Assembly (NCBI RefSeq): GCF_025370935.1
Contig: NC_133476.1
Coordinates: 8,360,240-8,424,239, forward strand
DNA length: 64,000 nucleotides
Origin: Choristoneura fumiferana
Lineage: Eukaryota; Arthropoda; Insecta; Lepidoptera; Tortricidae
Direction: 5' to 3'
Part shown: positions 61,437 through 64,000 of the stretch, in pieces
Position numbering within the stretch: position 1 is the first letter of the stretch
Layout of the letters: every line of letters starts with the position of its first letter
The notes under the pieces: generated by a model
What the model was told of the DNA's origin: nothing
Database searches by the model: none
Seen by the model: only the letters and a program-made list of their open reading frames with translations
Position numbers and translations under genes: made by a program

Positions 61437-61510
61437 GCGGCCAAGGTGATCAAAAATATCGGAACAGATAACAGAGTGCATGTTCCGATATTTTTGACCA
61501 CCTTGGTCGC
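61437..61510. mobile_element. 74-bp palindromic element
   Basis: GCGGCCAAGGTGATCAAAAA then TATCGGAACA, inverted as TGTTCCGATATTTTTGACCA then CCTTGGTCGC. Two mismatches over 30 bp and a 14-nt loop. Confidence 0.75.
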
Positions 61511-62274
61511 TCAGACACAGAATAGATATAGTATGGCTCAGATAATATATCTGTTAGCGAGTATACATAATATGTTAATGTTTCAAACGACTTATGAAGA
61601 CGTCGGGTCGAAGGTTATATATGCGAACTGATTGTGGTTTACAGTCTACGCCAATCTCTACCAACTCATTCACATTATTTCATTAATTTAAGAAAAGGTG
61701 TCTTTTGGCAGTACTGTTATTCTGTGCTTGTGGTGGGCACATTAAAAATTTTCTTTTACTAATTAAGATAAGAGATTTGAAGAGTAATACAATGTCTCAT
61801 ATTATTTATTTATTAATCAATTATGTGTAAAATATACTCCATTACCTTAAGTCTAAGATAATATATATGTAGTTACACACATTTCCGTTTTTTAATTATT
61901 TTACAGTTTATCTAAGTACCTTTTAATATTTGCCTTATAATATAACTTAAAACTACATATAGCATTGCATTTACCAATTTAAGTCAAATAACAGGCCAAT
62001 ATTGATCAATGTAGTTTTTACAAGCGTATATTGCGATGGAGTTGGACGGTGGATTAATTTTCAATTAAATTATTGAACCCAAAACATACACGCATATTCG
62101 AACAGATAGACCAGGCGCTTGTACCTCATAATTATAATTGATTTTCAACCATTTTAACTTACGGAAAAGCAACACATGTGGCACAGGTATAAAAAAGGTT
62201 AAGCAAGTATGGCTGCTCTAGATTGTTAAATAAAGCAAGAAGAACTTCGATACTTGCCTATGCCTCTGTCTATG
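61511..62274. other. Noncoding spacer
   Basis: AT-rich, no recognised gene. The apparent frame at 61,377-61,631 is carried through the palindrome and starts at a non-ATG codon. Confidence 0.6.
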
Positions 62275-62790
62275 TATATGTCGGCGGCCGATCGTAAAAT
62301 CCGCCAAATCACGAAATTCCTAGGCATATCGTGAAATGGCGCCATTTCATGAATTGGCTAAGAGACATCCGCCATATCGTTTAAAACTCACCGTTTAACG
62401 ATTTGCCTGGTGACGTTTAGGCAGATCATGAAATTCCTAGGCATATCATGTAACGTCGCCATATCGGTTCTGGCACTTCGCCGGCCGCTGCCGCGGCACG
62501 CTCGCTTCGCTCGCTCGGCTCGTGCGTTGTGCTCATAATTCATACTAACCACTCCTCGCTTCGCTCGTCGTACCTAATTTTTTATTTTTTTCGGCATATC
62601 ACGATGTGCCCGGTATAGAACTAGGAATATCGGCGAATGCGTTGCTCTAATCGATCTGCCGTATTGTTTCTCAGGCACATCCATCGTGATATGCCTGGCC
62701 AACTTAGGCATATCATGAAATGGCGCCATTTCATGATATGCCTAGGAATTTCGAGATCTGGCGGATTTTACGATCGGCCGCCGACATATA
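62275..62790. mobile_element. 516-bp foldback MITE (CGGCGGCCGATCG ends)
   Basis: Termini TATATGTCGGCGGCCGATCG and CGATCGGCCGCCGACATATA are perfectly inverted and continue as GTAAAATCCGCCA / TGGCGGATTTTAC. Repeated internal modules occur on both strands: CCTAGGCATATC, GAAATGGCGCCATTTCATG, and GCTTCGCTCG in two clusters (62,508-62,516 and 62,560-62,570). No ORF. Confidence 0.85.
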
Positions 62791-63128
62791 TATTTAAAAC
62801 TTAATAACCACAACAGAATAATATACCAAGTTTTGGCGAAATTGGTATCGGTCTTCTGAAGATTCCACCGACAGTATTTGATCATTTTCTTTTTACACGT
62901 CTCTTCAGTTAAAAGACACACTAGGTACACTGTCTACCATAATTACAACACATACCTTCTATCAAGACAGACTTCAAGCACATATAACGAATAAAAAGTT
63001 GAAAACAGAGCTTCGATGCAATTGGTAAAGCTCTTGCTTGGCAGGCGAACTATTACCTACAAAACATTCGAGCAAAGCACTTCTTAAAATTTCCCAAATC
63101 TCGATTGTAGTCTGTGACAACGATCTTA
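62791..63128. other. Noncoding spacer downstream of the minus-strand gene
   Basis: No coding exon recognised on either strand. Confidence 0.5.
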
Positions 63129-63134
63129 TTTATT
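63129..63134 (-). terminator. Poly(A) signal for the minus-strand gene
   Basis: AATAAA on the minus strand, five bases after the TAA stop. A second AATAAA (63,135-63,140) overlaps the stop itself (TAATAAA). Confidence 0.45.
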
Positions 63135-63138
63135 TTTA

Positions 63139-63295
63139 TTAGTCTTGAAACACCGCCTTCCCAACAAAAGGCAAATGACGAACGAGGGGTCCTCCGTGAG
63201 ATAGAACTTCTCTGATTGGTTCAAAATATGCCGCCATACAGGAAATGATGAAGAGGTAGAAGAACACCGTCACCAGTTTATCCAGAATCCAGAGA
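63139..63295 (-). CDS. Last coding exon of an unidentified membrane protein (partial)
   Basis: Minus strand. A polypyrimidine acceptor TTTATTTCAG| is followed by one base of a split codon and 51 codons, LWILDKLVTVFFYLFIISCM continuing AAYFEPIREVLSHGGPLVRH and LPFVGKAVFQD, then TAA (63,139-63,141). Residues 8-22 of this exon are hydrophobic enough for a membrane helix. The uninterrupted frame, acceptor and immediate poly(A) signals support a real terminal exon. Upstream exons would lie beyond 64,000 or be hidden by the repeats at 63,370-64,000. I do not recognise the family. It is tail-to-tail with the lectin gene. Confidence 0.6.
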
Positions 63296-63369
63296 CTGAA
63301 ATAAAACAAACAACATTTTATTTATGGCCTAAAATTGCACTATAACTTTTTTTACTGTAAATCAATACT

Positions 63370-63605
63370 TCCGTACTTAATATTATAAATGCGAAAGTGT
63401 GTGTGTTTGTATGTTTGTGTGTATGTTTGTCCGTCTTTCACGTCGAAACGAAGCGGCTGATCGACGTAATTTTTGGCATAGGGATAGTTTATGGGCCAGA
63501 GAGTGATATAGGCTACTTTTTATCCCGGAAAAATGCACAGTGCCCGAGGGAACAGCGCGCGATAACCGAATTCCACGCGGGCGAAGCCGCGGGCAAAAGC
63601 TAGTA
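63370..63605 (-). repeat. Dispersed lepidopteran retroposon (TTCGCCCGCGTGG...), copy 2
   Basis: Reverse-oriented copy of the 32,130-32,357 family: TTAATATTATAAATGCGAAA at the left, CTTTCACGTCGAAACGAAGC, ATAGGCTACTTTTTATCCCG, and ATTCCACGCGGGCGAAGCCG then CGGGCAAAAGCTAGTA at the right. Open frames here on both strands are repeat-derived. Confidence 0.7.
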
Positions 63606-63739
63606 TGTATATAGTACTTATTACTCGAGGTCTCGTGAGACATAGGTATACAAAATTACACAAATCAAACAGTGCGCAGTTAAATTAGGTGATTATTACA
63701 TCCGGGCCTTAAAAGTCAACGTCTCAAAATAATAAAATG

Positions 63740-63975
63740 TCGCGTTAAGTTCCCGCCCGGTTCAGTGGGGGATTGGGAACTTCACGCACATCATCGATTT
63801 TCTTCGCAGGTTGTGCAGGTTTCCTCACGATGTTTTCCTTACCGTAAAGCTCGTGGTAAATTTTAAATGTATTTTCGCACATGCATTTCCAAAAACTCAT
63901 AGGTGCGAGCCAGGGTTTGAACCCACGATCTTCCGCTTGAGAGGCGATATGTCAAACCACTAGGCCGCCACGGCT
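63740..63975 (-). mobile_element. tRNA-derived SINE
   Basis: Read from the right on the minus strand: an A-box-like TGGCGGCCTAGTGG (about 63,972-63,959), B-box GGGTTCAAACC (63,924-63,914), then the body with AAAATACATTTAAAATTTAC, CCGTAAAGCTC-type sequence and AGGAAACCTGCACAACCTGC. This head-body arrangement is typical of lepidopteran tRNA-derived SINEs. The 3' limit and target duplication are uncertain. Confidence 0.7.
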
Positions 63976-64000
63976 TCGGCCTGTGGCAAGCAGTGGAATA

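Noticed and set aside
63383..63643. 86-codon minus-strand frame near the right end
   Set aside because: It is a translation of the dispersed TTCGCCCGCG retroposon; the same sequence occurs at 32,130.

Overview
The window is eukaryotic DNA from a moth or butterfly (Lepidoptera). It is AT-rich, has GT-AG introns and AATAAA poly(A) signals, and carries many lepidopteran repeat families. Its two complete genes have strongly lepidopteran protein sequences. There is no prokaryotic-style gene organisation and no CRISPR array.

Layout. Positions 1-14,500 are noncoding upstream DNA with repeat relics and one ecdysone-response-like palindrome. A GC-rich promoter and leader (about 14.5-14.98 kb) precede the first coding exon of the ecdysone receptor, B1 isoform (EcR-B1, 14,979-15,294). 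A 31 kb intron follows. It is filled with transposon remnants and holds three CpG-rich islands that could be alternative promoters or enhancers. Six common exons (46,380-50,175) encode the DNA-binding and ligand-binding domains. The reconstructed product is 541 aa and complete. The 3' UTR probably runs several kb, possibly to about 55.04 kb, and contains a large imperfect hairpin near 54.4-54.7 kb.

From 56,388 to about 61,037, on the same strand, lies a complete five-exon gene for a secreted dual-CRD C-type lectin of the immulectin type (324 aa), with an EPN motif in CRD1 and a QPD motif in CRD2. Its introns are packed with MITEs. At 63,139-63,295 on the minus strand is the last coding exon of an unidentified membrane protein, tail-to-tail with the lectin. 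The window ends in a tRNA-derived SINE.

Functionally, EcR is the 20-hydroxyecdysone receptor (partner: USP) that drives moulting and metamorphosis, and the lectin is a humoral pattern-recognition protein. Their adjacency is a fact of the sequence; any shared regulation is inference. The most unusual features are structural: a tRNA-like core between two perfect 51-bp inverted arms, a 1.85 kb inverted-repeat element with a TTAT duplication, a 3.7 kb long-inverted-repeat element with nested retroelements, the EcR 3' UTR hairpin, two uORFs in the EcR-B1 leader, and a 78-nt lectin intron that stays open in frame. I found no clear evidence of a wholly new biological system.
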